Assembly (NCBI GenBank): GCA_010672585.1
Contig: JAAHGF010000021.1
Location: 1-64,000, forward strand
From: Okeania sp. SIO1I7
Lineage (GTDB): Bacteria; Cyanobacteriota; Cyanobacteriia; Cyanobacteriales; Microcoleaceae
Length of the DNA: 64,000 bases
Direction: 5' to 3'
Of this stretch, positions 1 to 11,369 are shown in pieces. A program made the translations under genes and the position numbers. Every line of letters begins with the position of its first letter. The stretch's first letter is position 1. The notes under the pieces were generated by a model. The model was given only the letters and a program-made list of their open reading frames with translations. It was not told the origin of the DNA and made no database searches.

Positions 1-802
1 ATCATAAGTTATAAACCGTAAATTGTCAATATCTAAACACGCATCCTTAAAACTTTGACGAGGGCACGATCGCGTAATTTGTGAAAAATGCAGGCCATAC
101 ACCTACCCCAATACTACATTAATATTTAATCTATAGTATGTGACTTTGATGAGGACGCGATCGCGTAATTTATGAAAAATGCAGGCCATACACCTACCCC
201 CCCCATACTACATTAGTACTCAATCTGTAATATGTAACTATGCCAGCGCACATTGCTATAAATAACGACGGAGTCCTCAGGAGTCAACCCACCCGCGGGC
301 CCCTCCCAACCCACCCCTAACCCCCAGGGCTAATTCATTGCCTGGGGAGAATATTAATATGAAGTACATTTAATTGTGCAAATATACAAATATCTCCATC
401 TCCCATCTCCCCATCCCCCCATCTCCCCACATTCCTCTCCTGGGAGGGGCTAGGAGTGGGTTCCCATCCCCCCATCAATTTTTCGCTCGCGTGACAATAA
501 ATAGACCATGCCCCTAACCCCTCCCCTCCTGGGAGGGGAAAGACCGAGTCAGGAGGTAAGAAAGAAGAAGGAAGAAGGAAGAAGGAAGAAGAAGAACTGG
601 AGTTGAAGGAGAAAGTTTTTTGGTCGCGTAAGCGGAACGGAGTTCTATCACGCTATTATCCGGACATGATATAATGCCAATAATTCTTTTTGTTTGGTTT
701 GGATGATTATAAATATATTCAAAAATCGGATTCATTTTGGCGATCGCATACATACATAAATGGCTTTAATAATTTTACCTGATTTTCTATTTTGGAGAGG
801 TC
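1..802. other. Non-coding spacer with a direct repeat
   Basis: No convincing gene. A ~90-bp unit occurs twice in direct orientation (about 55-143 and 146-238); both copies contain a CGATCGCG core followed by a shared block starting AATGCAGGCCATACACCTAC. From about 280 to 600 there are C-rich and GAAGGA-type low-complexity runs. A block around 605-670 containing GCGTAAGCGGAACGGAG recurs in reverse orientation near 52,588-52,625. Confidence 0.6.
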
Positions 803-863
803 TATTAATTATTAATTATTAATTATTAATTATTAATTATTAATTATTAATTATTAATTATTA
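803..863. repeat. Heptamer repeat array (TTAATTA)n
   Basis: About eight and a half tandem copies of the heptamer ATTATTA/TTAATTA. The array overlaps the last codons of mfd and supplies its stop. Similar arrays lie at about 13,960-13,992, 16,582-16,617 and 56,794-56,829. They match the short tandemly repeated heptamers known from filamentous cyanobacteria. Confidence 0.9.
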
Positions 864-3800
864 ACGCACCCTCCATTTTACTCAACCATTCGATTAAATT
901 TTCTAACTGTTTATCTGCACTTAAAACACCTAAACCACGAACTGTTACTTTAGCCTTACTAAACACAAAACGAGATTTTAAATGACCTGGTAATTTCTCT
1001 TTTAATAAATTCCAAGCTGGTTCCTCCATTGGTGTTTCTAAAACAACGTGTTGTTTCCCTTCTACTTTAATGCGAGAAAAGCCTATTTTTTTGGCAATTT
1101 GTTTTAATTCCATCATTCTTAATAACTGTAAAGCAGCTTTCGGAATAGTACCGTAGCGATCGCTCCAATCAATTTCTATTTGAGTCAATTCTTCCCGACT
1201 ATTAGCAGCAGCAACTAACCGATATGCACTCATTTTTTGGTCTAAGTCTGGAATATAGTCTGCGGGAATGAATGCGGTCAAACTCAAGTCAATTTGTGTA
1301 TCATCCACCTGGGGAATTTCTTGACCTTTAACTTCACTAATTGCCTCTTGCAGCATTTCCGTATACAGATCGAACCCAATGGTATTCACCTGACCAGACT
1401 GCTCTGCGCCTAAAATATCCCCCGCACCCCGAATCTCCAAATCTCGCATTGCTAACTGATATCCAGACCCCAACTGGGTAAATTCCTGAATAGCTCGCAA
1501 CCGTTTTTGAGCATCATCTGTCAGCGCTATCCCACCGGAAGCAGTAGTTGGATAAAACAACCACGCATGAGCTTGCACTCCCGCACGACCAACCCTCCCC
1601 CGCAACTGATACAACTGCGACAAACCAAATTTTTGAGCATCTTCTATTAAAATAGTGTTGACGCGGGGAATATCCAAACCAGACTCAATAATTGTGGTAC
1701 AAACCAAAATATCAGCTTCACCAGCACTAAACGTGAGCATTATTGACTCCAATTCGTTAGCATCCATCTGACCGTGACCGATATTAATTCTAGCTCCGGG
1801 AATCATTTCTCGTAACTTTCCTGCCAATTCCTCAATGCCATCAATGCGTGGCACAACATAAAACACTTGTCCTCCTCTATTCAATTCTTGGCGAATTGCA
1901 GTGCGAGCAGTTTCCAGATCGTAGGGTGCAAGATGAGTTTTGATCGGACGACGTAATGGAGGTGGAGTCGCAATTAAACTCATTTCGCGAATACCTGAAA
2001 GCGCCATATATAAAGTCCGGGGAATTGGGGTTGCAGTCAATGTCAGCACATCTACCTGAGCTTTGAGTGCCTTAATTTTTTCCTTCTGGTTAACACCAAA
2101 CCGTTGTTCCTCATCCACCACCAACAACCCCAACTCCCGAAAGTTAATCGTTTTGCTTAAAATAGAATGGGTGCCAACAATAATATCCAACTCCCCAGTC
2201 GCCAACCTCCGCTGAATTTCTTTCTTTTCATTAGTAGTACGGAAGCGGTTGAGTAAACCTATTTCTATGGGATAAGGTGCAAAACGCTCCTTGAGAGTAT
2301 GATAATGTTGCTGAGTTAAAACTGTAGTCGGGGCGAGAAATGCTACTTGTTTGTTAGCAGTGACTGCTTTGAAAATTGCCCGAATAGCAACTTCTGTTTT
2401 ACCAAAACCCACATCACCACAAACAAGGCGATCCATTGCTCGCTCACTTTCCATATCCCGTTTCACATCTTGAGTTGCTTTCAACTGGTCGGGAGTAGGT
2501 TGATAGGGGAACGAATCTTCCATTTCTTCTTGCCATGGGGAGTCAGCAGGAAAACTATACCCTGTTTGTTTGGCGCGTTGAGCATAAAGTTTCAGCAGGT
2601 CAACGGCTAATTTTTTGATTGACTTGCGGACTTTATTTTTGGTGCTTTCCCAAGTTTTACCCGTAAGTTTGTTGAGCTGCGGTTTTTTCTTATCCGTACT
2701 TCTCAGTCGCGACAGAGAACTGAGTTGGTCTGCGGCAACTCTCAACAAACCGTCCGCATATTGAATTGCAAGATAGTCGCGGGTTTCATTATTCAGAGTC
2801 AGACTTTCTAATTTGACAAACTTACCGATACCATGTTGACGGTGAACTACATAATCTCCGGGACGCAGTTTGTTCGGATCTACTTGTTTAGAAGCTGCTT
2901 GACGACGTTTGCGAATATAGGTGGGAGTGGCGAGAGTGTGTTGTCCGTAAAATTCTCGGTCGGTGATGACAACTAACCGGAATGTGGGCAAAATAAATCC
3001 TTCTAATTCTGCTAAACCACTATATTTAAGAGCAACGGGGGTGTGTTGAGTTTGCAGTCTTTCAATGGCGGGGTAGTCGCGGGGGTTGGGGATAAACTGA
3101 GCGGGACAGTCGTGTTCCTGGAGTAGGGAAACGGAGCGCGATGGTTGAGCAGAAATGAGGAATACAGAAAATTTCCTTTCCCTTTCTTGACGCAAGTTTT
3201 CTGCCAGTTTTGCATATTGGTGCGGCATAACTGGTAAGGGACGACTGGCGAGGTTGAGGGTGTATTCCACTGAGCTGGTAATACTGCTATTACTTTCTTT
3301 GACGAGTTCGGATAAATATAGTCTGGGAAATAATTCTACTTCTGCGAGGGAGTCGGCAAAAGTGCGATGAATTTTTGGTAATGGTTGGGATGTTTGGTCA
3401 GCGTTGAGTTGTTGCCAGTTTTCTTCTACCAGTTCAAACCAGCGATCGCCATGAGCAGCACATTGGTCAGCTTCGTCTATGGCGACTAGGGTATTTTCTG
3501 GCAAATAGTCTAGAAGGGAGACAAATTTTGAGTCGGTTATTGACTCTAAGTTTCCCCACCCCCACTGACTAAAATTTGTGGGAGTCACTACTATTTTGGC
3601 AATTTTATCGAGGGAGCGTTGAGTCGAGGGGTCAAATTCCCGAATTTTTTCGAGTTCGTCGCCAAACCATTCTAGACGCACTGGTAATTCTGAGGCTACG
3701 GGAAATATATCTATAATATCCCCTCGACGACTCCACTGACCCTCGTTTTCTACTAGGGGTACTCTTTCATATCCCATCTGGGCGAGTTTTTCATCTAAAG

Positions 3801-4353
3801 ATATACACTCTAAATCATCAGACTGAGAATGATTTATCTGTGTATCTGTGGCCGATATCCCTGTCGTGCTGAAGGTTTTAGAATTGCTAGTAATGCCTGG
3901 GTTGAGGGTAAGACAATAGGGTTGAAATTTTTTCATTGTGGGTAGGTGGGGTTGGAGCGATCGCTCTGTTGCCACTACGGCCATTTTTGCTTTATTAGTT
4001 GCATTTTCTGGCGCATTCTCACTCAACAAGTCTGCCAATACCTGCATTTGTCCCCAAATCATTTCTTCTGAGTGGGAGGTTTCATAAGGTGATGCTTCTG
4101 AGGTGGGATAAAAGTGAACTGTTGGCCATCCTATTGCTTCTAACTGTGCTGCCCACCGTCCCGCCTCTTCTAAAGTGGCAGTGATAATGAACAAATTTTG
4201 CTGTTGTTGTTGGGCAAGGGTAGATGCAACTAAGCCTTTGGGTAAACGGGGAGCGCCATTGAGTTGTAGGCATTGGTGTTGTTGGAGTTTGTTTAGGAGT
4301 TCTGTTGTTAAGGGCGATCGCCCGAGCAGTTTAATAATAGAAGATAGTGTCAT
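847..4353 (-). CDS. mfd: Transcription-repair coupling factor Mfd
   Basis: A DNA translocase that removes RNA polymerase stalled at lesions and recruits UvrA for nucleotide excision repair. At 1168 residues it is the usual length. Visible in order: a UvrB-like N-terminal part, the RNA-polymerase-interacting (CarD-like) motif [14 protein letters not shown] near residue 500, Walker [10 protein letters not shown] near 645, DEEQRFG near 745, [13 protein letters not shown], the helicase motif [10 protein letters not shown], and a C-terminal TRCF domain. The start [11 protein letters not shown] fits the family. The last residues (IINN) are encoded by the heptamer repeat that ends the gene, so the extreme C-terminus is repeat-derived. 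It stands alone as a minus-strand gene with no operon partner visible. Confidence 0.97.
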   Translation of the reverse strand: MTLSSIIKLLGRSPLTTELLNKLQQHQCLQLNGAPRLPKGLVASTLAQQQQQNLFIITATLEEAGRWAAQLEAIGWPTVHFYPTSEASPYETSHSEEMIWGQMQVLADLLSENAPENATNKAKMAVVATERSLQPHLPTMKKFQPYCLTLNPGITSNSKTFSTTGISATDTQINHSQSDDLECISLDEKLAQMGYERVPLVENEGQWSRRGDIIDIFPVASELPVRLEWFGDELEKIREFDPSTQRSLDKIAKIVVTPTNFSQWGWGNLESITDSKFVSLLDYLPENTLVAIDEADQCAAHGDRWFELVEENWQQLNADQTSQPLPKIHRTFADSLAEVELFPRLYLSELVKESNSSITSSVEYTLNLASRPLPVMPHQYAKLAENLRQERERKFSVFLISAQPSRSVSLLQEHDCPAQFIPNPRDYPAIERLQTQHTPVALKYSGLAELEGFILPTFRLVVITDREFYGQHTLATPTYIRKRRQAASKQVDPNKLRPGDYVVHRQHGIGKFVKLESLTLNNETRDYLAIQYADGLLRVAADQLSSLSRLRSTDKKKPQLNKLTGKTWESTKNKVRKSIKKLAVDLLKLYAQRAKQTGYSFPADSPWQEEMEDSFPYQPTPDQLKATQDVKRDMESERAMDRLVCGDVGFGKTEVAIRAIFKAVTANKQVAFLAPTTVLTQQHYHTLKERFAPYPIEIGLLNRFRTTNEKKEIQRRLATGELDIIVGTHSILSKTINFRELGLLVVDEEQRFGVNQKEKIKALKAQVDVLTLTATPIPRTLYMALSGIREMSLIATPPPLRRPIKTHLAPYDLETARTAIRQELNRGGQVFYVVPRIDGIEELAGKLREMIPGARINIGHGQMDANELESIMLTFSAGEADILVCTTIIESGLDIPRVNTILIEDAQKFGLSQLYQLRGRVGRAGVQAHAWLFYPTTASGGIALTDDAQKRLRAIQEFTQLGSGYQLAMRDLEIRGAGDILGAEQSGQVNTIGFDLYTEMLQEAISEVKGQEIPQVDDTQIDLSLTAFIPADYIPDLDQKMSAYRLVAAANSREELTQIEIDWSDRYGTIPKAALQLLRMMELKQIAKKIGFSRIKVEGKQHVVLETPMEEPAWNLLKEKLPGHLKSRFVFSKAKVTVRGLGVLSADKQLENLIEWLSKMEGALIINN

Positions 4354-5248
4354 TTCAGTTATCAGTTATCAGTTATCAGTACCTCCGACTAAAGCCAAAG
4401 GCTTGAAATACTTAAGTTTACTTTTTCTTGGTCGATTGGATATGGCTCCGAAACCTGCTCTTGACAGAGTCGCTCCGAATGGCGTCATCCCTCGTCCGCT
4501 TTTTACGGCTATTGACCCTATTTTGTGGTCATAAGATTTTTAAGTTGATTTTCAAAACCGGGAGTCAAGAGTCAATGAGACTAGAGTCAAGAGTCGGGAT
4601 AGCAAAATTTAACAATTTATTATCTTAATCTATTTAGATATAGCACTACTCAAATAGGTTAGGACATTGATAAATGCTCAAACGAGCGTCAGGGATTACT
4701 TCTAACTTCTAACTTCTGACTTCTGACTTCTGACTTGCGCGTAGCCCTATGTATGGTGCTACGAGACAATGGAGAGATGGGGAGTGGGGGAGTAGAGGAA
4801 CGGAAAAAACTGTCAGTAGGAAATCAACCGAAATACATCCTCTTTCTCTTAGCAATAATTACGCAAAGGCACTATATATAGTATATATAGTAGATAAAAA
4901 CTATAGCACTATGGCACATATAGTGTTTTTGTCGGAAAATTCCTTAAGTCCTGTTTTAATTGGAGCCGAAATACATCCTATTTTTTTGACAATAATTAGG
5001 CAAAGGCACTATATATAGTAGATAAAAACTATAGCACTATGGTACATATAGTGTTTTTGTCGGAAAATTCCTTAAGTCCTGTTTTAATTGGAGCTGAAAT
5101 ACATCCTATTTTTTTGACAATAATTAGGCAAAGGCACTATATATAGTAGATAAAAACTATAGCACTATGGTACATATAGTGTTTTTGTCGGAAAATTCCT
5201 TTTCTTCCTTCTTCCTTCTTCCTTCTTACTTCTTCCTTATTTTCTATT
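4354..5248. repeat. Spacer with ~128-bp tandem repeat
   Basis: No gene seen. Low-complexity runs of GACTTCTGACTT lie near 4,700-4,735. From about 4,827 to 5,201 a unit of ~128 bp is repeated about 2.7 times; equivalent points are CCTTAAGTCCTG at 4,942 and 5,070. Each unit contains an AT-rich imperfect palindrome (CTATATATAGTAGATAAAAA followed by CTATAGCACTATGG) that also occurs in the AGGACTTACGCA elements elsewhere in the window. The array ends about 50 bp before the next gene, so it lies where that gene's promoter would be expected. Confidence 0.75.
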
Positions 5249-6451
5249 ATGTTATCAAAATTTCTCAAATTGATTAACTGGAAAAATTTTAATACATTTA
5301 TATTATTAACATTTACCTGGATAGTTATACCTCTATTTTTGGTAGAAATTGTGATGATTGTTTTGGAGCCATATCTATTTAAAGGTCTCTATCAATACGA
5401 TTCAGATTTAGGATTTAGAGTACGACCTTATATTAATGGAAATAATCAATTTGGTTTTAACGATAGAGATTATCCTTTACAAAAAGACCAGAATAAATTT
5501 CGATTATTAGTAGTTAGTGATTCGTTTAATTGGGCTGGTGGAAAAGAGGGAAATTATACGGCTTTGTTGGAGAAAAAATTTGAGAATTATTATGGCAAAC
5601 AGCAAGTTGATGTGATTAATGTTGGCTATCCAGGAACTCATACTGGCGAACAATTAGCTATGTTGAAAAAGTACGGGTTGCAATATAATCCAGATTTGGT
5701 AGTATTGGGTTTTTTTGTTGGTAATGATTTTCGAGATGCTGACCCAGAAAGAAAACGAATTATTGTCAATGGCATCTATATAGATATAGATAAGGAAGAT
5801 GAATTAATTATTTTTGGTTATCCGATTATTGGTAGGTCTAGATTGTTGATGTTTTTACAGCAAAAATATCAAGTTTACCAAGAATTACAAAGGGCTAAAC
5901 AGGATTCTGCTCAGTTATCTAGTAGTTCTCTAGTCGCTAGTTTAAATTTAGCATCAGCTCCAATTATTGAACGGGAAAAGTCACCGGGAATTTTATCTGA
6001 AAAAGCTTTTCTGCGGGTAGAAAAAAGTAGGCTCAAGTTTTGTAAGATTAGAGATTTATTTGAGGGTAAGCGAGACGATAATATTAACTATATTTTTCAG
6101 AGTATTTCAGAAATGCAAAAATTACTACAATCTCGGAACATTGACTTTATTGTGGCAATTTATCCCGATGAATATCAAGTTAATGATGAATTATTGAATG
6201 ATATTTTTGCGGAATATGATGATTTGAAGCGAGAGTCTTATAATGTGACTTGTCAGCAAGAGATTTTAATCAAGTTTTTAGAGGCTAATGGTATTCCTTA
6301 TATAGAGATGTTAGATAAATTTAGAATAGAACAAAAAAATCGTCCTTTATACTTACTGAGGGAACCTCATTGGAATAGTGCTGGAAATTTATTAGCTGCG
6401 GATATTTTATTCGATTATTTGAAGAAGGAAGAAGTAAGAAGGAAAAAGTAA
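5249..6451 (+). CDS. Membrane-anchored SGNH-fold protein, subfamily A
   Basis: 400 residues, function not assigned. One N-terminal membrane segment (about residues 17-38) is followed by an SGNH/GDSL-type domain. Block I is VVSDSFNWAGG with the nucleophile Ser92 (SDS instead of the usual GDS), the Gly block is NVGYPG (124-129), the Asn block is VGND (157-160), and the C-terminal block is EPHW (372-375) followed by NSAGN. A xHW block with Asp or Glu two residues before His resembles AlgX/AlgJ-type O-acetyltransferases. The likely role is esterase or acyltransferase action on an envelope glycan; this is inference. Its best relative here is the protein at 12,516-13,580. The last nine residues (KKEEVRRKK) are encoded by a GAAGGA-type minisatellite that also provides the stop. 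Confidence 0.8.
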   Translation: MLSKFLKLINWKNFNTFILLTFTWIVIPLFLVEIVMIVLEPYLFKGLYQYDSDLGFRVRPYINGNNQFGFNDRDYPLQKDQNKFRLLVVSDSFNWAGGKEGNYTALLEKKFENYYGKQQVDVINVGYPGTHTGEQLAMLKKYGLQYNPDLVVLGFFVGNDFRDADPERKRIIVNGIYIDIDKEDELIIFGYPIIGRSRLLMFLQQKYQVYQELQRAKQDSAQLSSSSLVASLNLASAPIIEREKSPGILSEKAFLRVEKSRLKFCKIRDLFEGKRDDNINYIFQSISEMQKLLQSRNIDFIVAIYPDEYQVNDELLNDIFAEYDDLKRESYNVTCQQEILIKFLEANGIPYIEMLDKFRIEQKNRPLYLLREPHWNSAGNLLAADILFDYLKKEEVRRKK

Positions 6452-6588
6452 GAAGGAAAAAGTAAGAAGGAAAGTAAATGAGTCTATATAATGTGTAATT
6501 AATTTTGTTTTCTGGCTTAGTTATTAATATCAAATTCCCTTAATTCGGTCTCAAACATTTTTTGATCTTCAGCTATTGCCAAATATTT

Positions 6589-7569
6589 CTAAATTTTCTG
6601 CTTTCCTAACTCCTGTACGGGCGAATTGCCATTCGCCCCTACTTCTGAATTATTGTCTAATACTTTATCTGATTTAGCCAAATAAATTCCCGATAATACT
6701 AATACAAATGTCAACCCATTTAAGAAACTCAATTCTTACTCAAAAATTCCCCAGGCTAAGAATGCCGCAATAATCGGTTCCAACAACAGAATTAGAGAAA
6801 TAAACCCAGATGAAAATTGTTTTAAACTATAAAATAATATACCCCATCCAATTAAGCCACACAAAATCCCTAGACCAATAACAGCTAACCATCCAGAAAG
6901 GGAAACTGGTAATAATCTATCTTCAAATAGCAATGCAAATGGTAACAATAATAGGCAGCTTAAACAGCTATCCCATATTAAAATTGTAGTTGTTTTAAAT
7001 TTAACTCGGAGATGCTCTACTACCAAAATTGACCCAGGGTAGAAAATGGCATAAACTAATGCCATAGTGTCTCCTATCAATGTATCTTTAGATAGGTGAA
7101 AGTCTTGAAAGGCAATTATTCAACTTCCTCCTAGAGCTAGAATTGTACTAATTAAAAAGCGACTACCAAAAGATTGACTTAACAGTAACCACCCACTCAA
7201 AACAGCAAATATAGGAGTTGTATTGTGGAGGAGATTAGAGTTAGCAACGGTTGTTTTTGTCAGAGACCATGCCCAACTTACTAGACAAATTATATCTAGA
7301 ATAGCAACAATAAATAAGTAGAAAAAATCCTTGATAGTATAAGTTTATTGAGTATTAATGAATGAGCGATCGCTCTGTTTATCCCAAAGTATTTTAATAC
7401 TATTTCCTAGAATTAAAGCTAGACTGGTAATCCAAAAGCGATTAAATATTGTTGCATAAGCACCTAACTCATTTTCACTAATACGAGTTAGAATTGGGGA
7501 AATTGATAGAGTAATAACAGCAATTCCTAAGAAGGTAATTGACAAAATTGGGGATTCTTTAGTTAACAC
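6589..7569 (-). pseudogene. EamA/DMT-family permease pseudogene
   Basis: The minus-strand translation gives a ten-helix drug/metabolite-transporter-like protein of about 326 codons, within the family's usual length. The reading frame is continuous from the ATG at 7,569 to a terminal TAG at 6,589, but it contains three in-frame stops: TAA at 7,345-7,347, TGA at 7,120-7,122 and TAA at 6,736-6,738. The segments after each stop are still recognisable (LDIICLVSWAW, GILCGLIGWGILFYSL, LTFVLVLSGIYLAKS). There is no frameshift, so decay looks recent and by point mutation only. Whether any product is made by readthrough cannot be told from sequence. Confidence 0.85.
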
Positions 7570-7785
7570 TATAAACTTCCTTAATAACTATATCTAATTC
7601 TGTTACTCGACTCTCATTTGAACAGACCATAAACAAAATTGATAGTCATAATTTTCTTGGGAAAACCCCTCTCCATATCCATATAAGGAGAGAGGTAGAA
7701 TTAACTCAGACTAATAAGTTTATTTTAAAATATAAGGTAAGGTAAATCACTACTTTCCCTTTGAAAAATTATTAATTTCTTAAAA

Positions 7786-8214
7786 ATGGATATATCAATA
7801 AGAATGTCTGTCGATGTAAAATTCAAAACACTTAGAGAACTATGGAGGAAAGAAATAGATAGTATATATTTAGACAAAAAAACTTCTTGCATTAAAGAAT
7901 TTTATGATATTTTTTCCGCTGAAATACAAGAAGCTATATCTGATAAATTATTTATCACAATAGAAACCGACCCTAAAGACAAAAACATTTTTTGTAGAAT
8001 CTACGGACATATTGACTTTGATTTCTCTTTTGATGACGAATTTATAGATAAAGAATTTAAAGATGAAGAAGATGAATTAAATTTCTATATTGAAGAGTGT
8101 TTTTGTCAGCAAGTTCTAGAAAACAATTACCACACCTACCAAAACGAAAATCTTAGATATGAAATTAAGAATAGGGAGGGTAAAGTCTTAGCACGTTTTA
8201 GCTACGCTGTTTAA
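7786..8214 (+). CDS. Hypothetical acidic protein
   Basis: 142 residues, not recognised. The protein is soluble, very acidic in its middle (FDDEFIDKEFKDEEDE) and ends VLARFSYAV. No signal peptide, membrane segment or known motif is visible. It starts with ATG about 215 bp downstream of the divergent EamA pseudogene and has no co-directional neighbour close by. Codon use and base composition are like the surrounding genes, so it is probably a real gene, but no function is offered. Confidence 0.55.
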   Translation: MDISIRMSVDVKFKTLRELWRKEIDSIYLDKKTSCIKEFYDIFSAEIQEAISDKLFITIETDPKDKNIFCRIYGHIDFDFSFDDEFIDKEFKDEEDELNFYIEECFCQQVLENNYHTYQNENLRYEIKNREGKVLARFSYAV

Positions 8215-8378
8215 GATTAGGAGTCTATTAATTAGGCTCATTTTGCAGAATTAGGAAAAATCAAGTGTATATGAAAAAGAAATTGAAGACATTCCAGCAG
8301 CAACATGGGCAATGGAGTACAACCAAGACCCAAATCCACCTTCCGCTTTCCACCTTCTTCCCTCTTCCTTCTTTAATT

Positions 8379-8535
8379 AGGACTTGCTGATTAATTCTAA
8401 AAGTATTGACATATAAAGGTTTTAGCGTTTTAGAGTTGAAAAAAGTACCAGCTTTTCGGTAGCAAGAGCTGCATAAAGCTAGTATCTTAGGATGATTATG
8501 GCAGAAAAATTGAGAGACAATTCTTACTCCTACCT
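8379..8535 (+). repeat. Dispersed repeat family R1 (copy 1)
   Basis: A ~150-bp element beginning AGGACTTGCTGATTAA, followed by a segment containing GACATATAAAG. Other copies: 13,644-13,795 (+), 18,692-18,828 (-), 24,187-24,317 (-) and 26,319-26,478 (+). All five copies lie beside SGNH genes or the neighbouring membrane-protein gene. No long open frame is conserved, so it behaves like a small non-autonomous element. Confidence 0.7.
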
Positions 8536-8539
8536 CTTC

Positions 8540-8655
8540 ACTCATTCCCCGTTCTCCCCTCCACCGGAGGGGTTAGGGGTGGGTTGTCTCCTGTCTCCTG
8601 TCTTCCCCTCCACCGGAGGGGTTGGGGGTGGGTTGTCTCCTGTCTCCTACAAAGA
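8540..8655. repeat. C/G-rich duplicated block
   Basis: A ~55-bp block is present twice in tandem: CCCCTCCACCGGAGGGGTT followed by a run ending in TCTCCTGTCTCCT. Each copy contains a CCTCCACCGGAGG palindrome. Fragments of the same low-complexity motif occur at several other places in the window. Confidence 0.7.
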
Positions 8656-8681
8656 GCAAAAAGACTTTCCATACGCAAACC

Positions 8682-10490
8682 CTAATTACCTGATAAAACA
8701 CTAAGATTTTGACCATTCTTATTAACTATATGAACACCAGGAATTTGATAAAATTTAGCAGTATCTGTATCTAATGCCCAAGCTTTAACATTAAGATTTC
8801 CTTGGGGAAATTTATGGGTAGATAATACCTTTTGCCATCCTGACTTAAAGTATTTTTGACTCTTAAATTCTTTCACCAGATAAGGTCTTGATATTGTCAT
8901 ATCTGCCACAGCAGAAACAATAGATTCACCTTGAGAATTGTCATAACTCAAAACAATGGCATCTACAGGTAAACCCGTATCAGTAAATATTGCCCAACCA
9001 GTCGCTAGTAAATTATTACCACCAATGAATTCTAACTTCTCAAAAATACCTTTTACTTCTCTCTCATTATTAGTATCTACAAGGTCTTGAATACGATTAG
9101 TTTGAATTAAACCAGGATGTAAAAAACCCATTTCTGTTAAGTAACGCGCCCGCTGTCTGTGAGATTCAAAATAGTAAGAATCAATCAAATTTTGGCAGTT
9201 ATCGTGAGTAAAATTAATGAGTAATAAACATCCTTTATATTTCAAATAATTTTGTCGCCATGATTGCATCTTTTCTATACTGTAGGTAAAATTGTGTATT
9301 TGCAGAACAGTTATTATCCCAAGAAACCAGCAAATTATTTTTGAGAATAGGCTTCTATTAATTAACAAGTATTCTTTTTTTCTCCAATCCTCCCCCACAA
9401 TTATCATTAAATGAATTATGGAGATAATTAGATAAGTGGAAAAGGTTGTATATCTTGAGGAAAGTGCTTGTTCTATACCAAATGAAACTCTACCAAAGGA
9501 TGTAACTAAGGCACTAATAATTGTATATGAACCAAGCATAATCCAACCAATGGTTTGAGACCGAATTTGATGGTCTTTAATCTGCCATAATACATAAGAA
9601 CATAAACAAATAAATAGAGTAATAGTTATTGAGCCAAGAATAATTGAATTATTGAGAGGTTGTATACTACTACCTATACCAAGAGCAGTACCTATAAATG
9701 CTAGAAAATATTGAAATATTTGATCTGGATATTGAATAGATTCTACTGGATTAGGGTGAGATAATGGCTTTTGATAATCATAAAAATATAAGGCTATATT
9801 TGCGATCAATCCAATTATCCAGAGGATATATAATTTGATATTTTTTAGTATATCTGACCAAGATTTGAGTTTGGCTAAAGCTAAAACTGGTAAAACAATT
9901 ACCCAGGCTAATAAACCATTAGCATAAGAGAAAGTGCTGATGGTTGCCAATAACATACAAATTAAAAATTTCGCTGTATTATTCAGTCGAGAATAAGCAA
10001 TTAATATACAGGTAGTAATACAAGCGATGGGAATAAAAACAACTATTTGGATACCCCATAACCAATTTTCATATTGCACGGCAGAAAATATAAAAATATT
10101 AGATACTAATGCTATAGTCAGACTTTTGATAGAGGAGGTATTAATTGTTAATCGATTTAAAAGATAAATATTTACAGCAACTATACAGGCAAGTAAAAAT
10201 ATGACTAACATTTCATATCTAATATTCCATTTTGTCAGAAATGCTAGGGCAATAAAAATTAGTCTGGGGAAAAATTTTCTGCTTTCATTATGCTGTGCCA
10301 TTAAATCGCTGAAAGACAAAGTTCTGGTATTAACTTTTTCAAAAATAGCAGAAATTTGCCATTGGTCTTGAATCGGTACATTCAAACTATACTTAAGAAT
10401 AAGAATTCCCAGAACTATAGCTGGAATTATCGCTAAACATAGGTTTATTCCTAAAACTAATTTAGAATGAATACGTTGCATATTTATCAA
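8682..10490 (-). CDS. Polytopic membrane protein of unknown function
   Basis: 602 residues. The N-terminal ~400 residues hold about ten hydrophobic helices; the first is near residues 12-32 and is followed by a loop with DQWQISAIFEK and QHNESRKFFPR. The C-terminal ~190 residues are soluble, with a beta-rich tail (WAIFTDTGLPVDAIVLSYDN) ending in VNKNGQNLSVLSGN. The layout resembles large polytopic glycan or lipid-carrier membrane proteins (GT-C-like), but no catalytic motif is recognised, so this is only a resemblance. An in-frame ATG three codons downstream (MQRIHSK) is an equally good start. The gene lies between SGNH genes and may belong to the same envelope-related set. Confidence 0.7.
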   Translation of the reverse strand: MINMQRIHSKLVLGINLCLAIIPAIVLGILILKYSLNVPIQDQWQISAIFEKVNTRTLSFSDLMAQHNESRKFFPRLIFIALAFLTKWNIRYEMLVIFLLACIVAVNIYLLNRLTINTSSIKSLTIALVSNIFIFSAVQYENWLWGIQIVVFIPIACITTCILIAYSRLNNTAKFLICMLLATISTFSYANGLLAWVIVLPVLALAKLKSWSDILKNIKLYILWIIGLIANIALYFYDYQKPLSHPNPVESIQYPDQIFQYFLAFIGTALGIGSSIQPLNNSIILGSITITLFICLCSYVLWQIKDHQIRSQTIGWIMLGSYTIISALVTSFGRVSFGIEQALSSRYTTFSTYLIISIIHLMIIVGEDWRKKEYLLINRSLFSKIICWFLGIITVLQIHNFTYSIEKMQSWRQNYLKYKGCLLLINFTHDNCQNLIDSYYFESHRQRARYLTEMGFLHPGLIQTNRIQDLVDTNNEREVKGIFEKLEFIGGNNLLATGWAIFTDTGLPVDAIVLSYDNSQGESIVSAVADMTISRPYLVKEFKSQKYFKSGWQKVLSTHKFPQGNLNVKAWALDTDTAKFYQIPGVHIVNKNGQNLSVLSGN

Positions 10491-10975
10491 AAAAGGGAAT
10501 AGGGAATAGAGAACAGGGAATAGGGAATGGGGAATAGGGAAAAATTATACTCAAATTTAATTTTCCAGATTGCCAAATCTAAACCTCCCCTATAGCGCTT
10601 ATCTGCTTATCTATATAGATATAAAAAGTTAATTTAGAGTTTTTTTGAAACTGGTGTTATATTAACTTCTTAGCGATCGCTAATCTAGATTAACTGTACT
10701 TAATCCAGTCAAAACATCTCATATTTATCAAAAAAGCGAATAGCTAACGGGGAATAGCTAATGCGGAATGGGCAATGGGGAATGGGGAAATTTTATACTC
10801 AAATTTAATTTTCCAGATTGTTAAACCCAAACCTCCCTTATGGCGATTTTTTATCTAGAAAAAGTTAATTTAGAGATATTTTTTTGAAATGGTGTTATCT
10901 TAACATTTTAGCCTCCACTAATCTAGATTAACTGTACTTAATTCAGTCGAAACATTCATCCTTTAACATTTAATA

Positions 10976-11092
10976 ATGAAAAGATTTTTTTCGTTCCTCC
11001 GTCAAACAGCAATTATATCTTTAATAACTTTTGGTTTAACAGAACTCACATTCAGAATTTATCATAAAATTCACCCAGAGAACAGGGAATAA
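10976..11092 (+). pseudogene. 5' fragment copy of SGNH gene (copy 1)
   Basis: A 38-codon open frame, MKRFFSFLRQTAIISLITFG and onward to HKIHPENRE. It matches the first 34 codons of the gene at 12,516 and then stops in the GGGAATAA repeat. It contains the whole membrane anchor but no SGNH domain. The leader CCTTTAACATTTAATA is also conserved. Confidence 0.75.
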
Positions 11093-11300
11093 TTAATGGA
11101 GAATAGAGAAAAATTATACTCAAATTTAATTTTCCAGATTGCCAAATCTAAACCTCCCCTATAGCACCTCTCTATATAGATATAAAAAGTTAATTTAGAG
11201 GTATTTTTTGAAACTGGTGTTATCTTAACATTTTAGCCTTCACTAATCTAGATTAACTGTACTTAATTCAGTCGAAACATTCATCCTTTAACATTTAATA

Positions 11301-11369
11301 ATGAAAAGATTTTTTTCGTTCCTCCGTCAAACAAAAATTATATCTTTAATAACTTTTTACTTAACATAA
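11301..11369 (+). pseudogene. 5' fragment copy of SGNH gene (copy 2)
   Basis: A 22-codon open frame, MKRFFSFLRQTKIISLITFY followed by LT and a stop where the full gene has GAA. A short palindromic insertion (GCATTTCCTCCGGAATGC) follows, after which the remaining homologous bases resume. Confidence 0.7.

Noticed and set aside
514-753. 79-codon minus-strand open frame near the left end
   Set aside because: Its sequence is built of GAAGGA runs and a dispersed repeat (low-complexity Ser/Leu stretches); no protein features.
8261-8545. 94-codon minus-strand open frame
   Set aside because: It lies almost wholly within an R1 repeat copy, and other R1 copies do not keep the frame open.
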